A DNA stretch of 15,338 nucleotides, taken from positions 1-15,338 of the forward strand of contig CAXTTV010000118.1 in assembly GCA_964247295.1 (NCBI GenBank), read 5' to 3'. This stretch comes from CAXTTV01 sp964247295 (lineage in GTDB: Bacteria; Chloroflexota; Ktedonobacteria; Ktedonobacterales; Ktedonobacteraceae). A program made the position numbers and the translations under genes. This document shows, one piece after another, positions 14,782 to 15,338 of the stretch (its first letter is position 1; each line of letters opens with the position of its first letter). The notes under the pieces are model-generated. The model had not been told where the DNA came from. It saw only the letters and a program-made list of their open reading frames with translations, and searched no databases.

Positions 14782-14807
14782 GGTCGGCGGATAAACCGCC
14801 GCGCTAC
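14782..14807 (+). repeat. REP-like palindrome, copy 3
   Basis: GGTCGGCGGATAAACCGCC followed by GCGCTAC. Perfect stem GGCGG (14786-14790) with CCGCC (14796-14800), loop ATAAA. This is the least decayed copy, 74 bases after copy 2 and 33 bases beyond the stop codon of the glycosidase gene, a usual position for REP elements. Confidence 0.7.
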
Positions 14808-14840
14808 TATTCCATTTCCCGACAGAGATACCTGCTTATC

Positions 14841-15338
14841 TTACAGGGCCAGCGTCGCTACCAACAGATCCATGGCGGAACAGTGGGAGGCCGCATTCAC
14901 CTTATCCACCGGGCCAGCCCAGTGAACTCCAAACTGGCTATCACCATTATGAGCCCGTTCGACCACAGAGTCTGTATTTTTTAGGATAAACTGCTTGTAG
15001 CTTTCTTTATGATCGGCCTCATAGAGATAAACCAGATTCCGAATAAAGATGCCCTTAAACTGCGGCCCATCTTCGCCACAATCTCCTGACTCACACGGCT
15101 CTTGTAGGATTCCCTGTGGGTCCACAAGCAAGGCGAGCGTTGCGTCAGCAATCTCTTCGGCCCGTTGCAATAAAGAGGCGTCGTTTTTGATTTTATAAAG
15201 ATCTACGAGACCACCCAGAATCACCCCCTGATTATAGGTCCAGGTCGGGCCTCCATTATTATGGCAGGAAGCGTCCAGGCCATCGTTAATCAGGTTCTGA
15301 GAATTAATCATCCCACTGTGCCAGAACCAGTTCCACAC
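14841..15338 (-). CDS. Glycoside hydrolase family 76 protein, 5' end outside window
   Basis: The C-terminal 165 residues of a GH76-like glycosidase. The family contains alpha-1,6-mannanases that cut mannan backbones of fungal walls or bacterial mannans. The frame is open at the right edge, so the leading GTG is an internal Val codon and not the start. Seen: NWFWHSG near the edge, NGGPTWTYNQGVILGGLVDLYK (here residues about 28-49; TWTYNQG is the family hallmark), a helix with RAEEIADATLALL, and FKGIFIRNLVYLY (about 93-105), all as in the (alpha/alpha)6 barrel of GH76. Full members are usually about 350-400 residues. The catalytic Asp-Asp pair and any signal peptide would be upstream, outside the window, so activity and location cannot be judged. 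REP-like palindromes follow its stop. Confidence 0.85.
   Translation of the reverse strand: MWNWFWHSGMINSQNLINDGLDASCHNNGGPTWTYNQGVILGGLVDLYKIKNDASLLQRAEEIADATLALLVDPQGILQEPCESGDCGEDGPQFKGIFIRNLVYLYEADHKESYKQFILKNTDSVVERAHNGDSQFGVHWAGPVDKVNAASHCSAMDLLVATLAL

Noticed and set aside
14624..14807. Possible CRISPR array
   Set aside because: Only three imperfect palindromic copies at unequal 74-84 base spacing, with no cas genes; the transposase neighbour makes REP elements the better explanation.
14695..14925. Rightward 76-residue frame
   Set aside because: It runs through two REP-like palindromes and antisense to the glycosidase gene; no RBS and no family resemblance.

Overview
The window looks like chromosomal DNA from a filamentous, Gram-positive-like Chloroflexota bacterium of the Ktedonobacter type. 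This is an inference from gene content: a Ser/Thr kinase joined to a Vgb-like propeller, long HTH-NB-ARC-TPR proteins present as paralogues, a membrane GGDEF/HD-GYP protein, a lipoprotein solute receptor and a GH76 glycosidase, in mid-GC DNA with AAGGAG-type ribosome binding sites. No marker gene confirms the taxon.

Layout, left to right. The 3'-truncated start of a trehalose-6-phosphate phosphatase gene (otsB) runs leftward out of the window from 609. Upstream of it on the same strand are a transmembrane Ser/Thr protein kinase with a short extracytoplasmic propeller segment (831-2270) and a small unrecognised membrane-anchored protein with four cysteines (2523-2957). A 760-base non-coding stretch (2958-3717) holds several repeats and palindromes. 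It leads into two tandem rightward genes (3718-6264 and 6324-8870), each encoding an 848-residue STAND protein with an N-terminal HTH, an NB-ARC switch and about eight TPRs. A GNAT acetyltransferase (9020-9562) and a nine-or-so-pass membrane protein with intact GGDEF and HD-GYP domains (9782-12016) follow on the same strand.

Converging on the last of these is a leftward orphan peptide-type ABC substrate-binding lipoprotein (12052-13812) with a good sigma-70-type promoter far upstream. Then comes a short, C-terminally truncated REP-associated (Y1) transposase (14230-14556), followed by three degenerate REP-like palindromes (14624-14807). The C-terminal half of a leftward GH76 glycosidase gene (14841-15338) enters from the right edge.

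Functionally the window is rich in signalling and poor in metabolism: one eukaryotic-type kinase, two STAND switches and one c-di-GMP enzyme, with no two-component system. The most interesting parts are the tandem STAND pair with its structured upstream region, the kinase whose propeller stops after three repeats, and the truncated transposase with its REP-like cluster. I see no tRNA, rRNA, CRISPR array or prophage.
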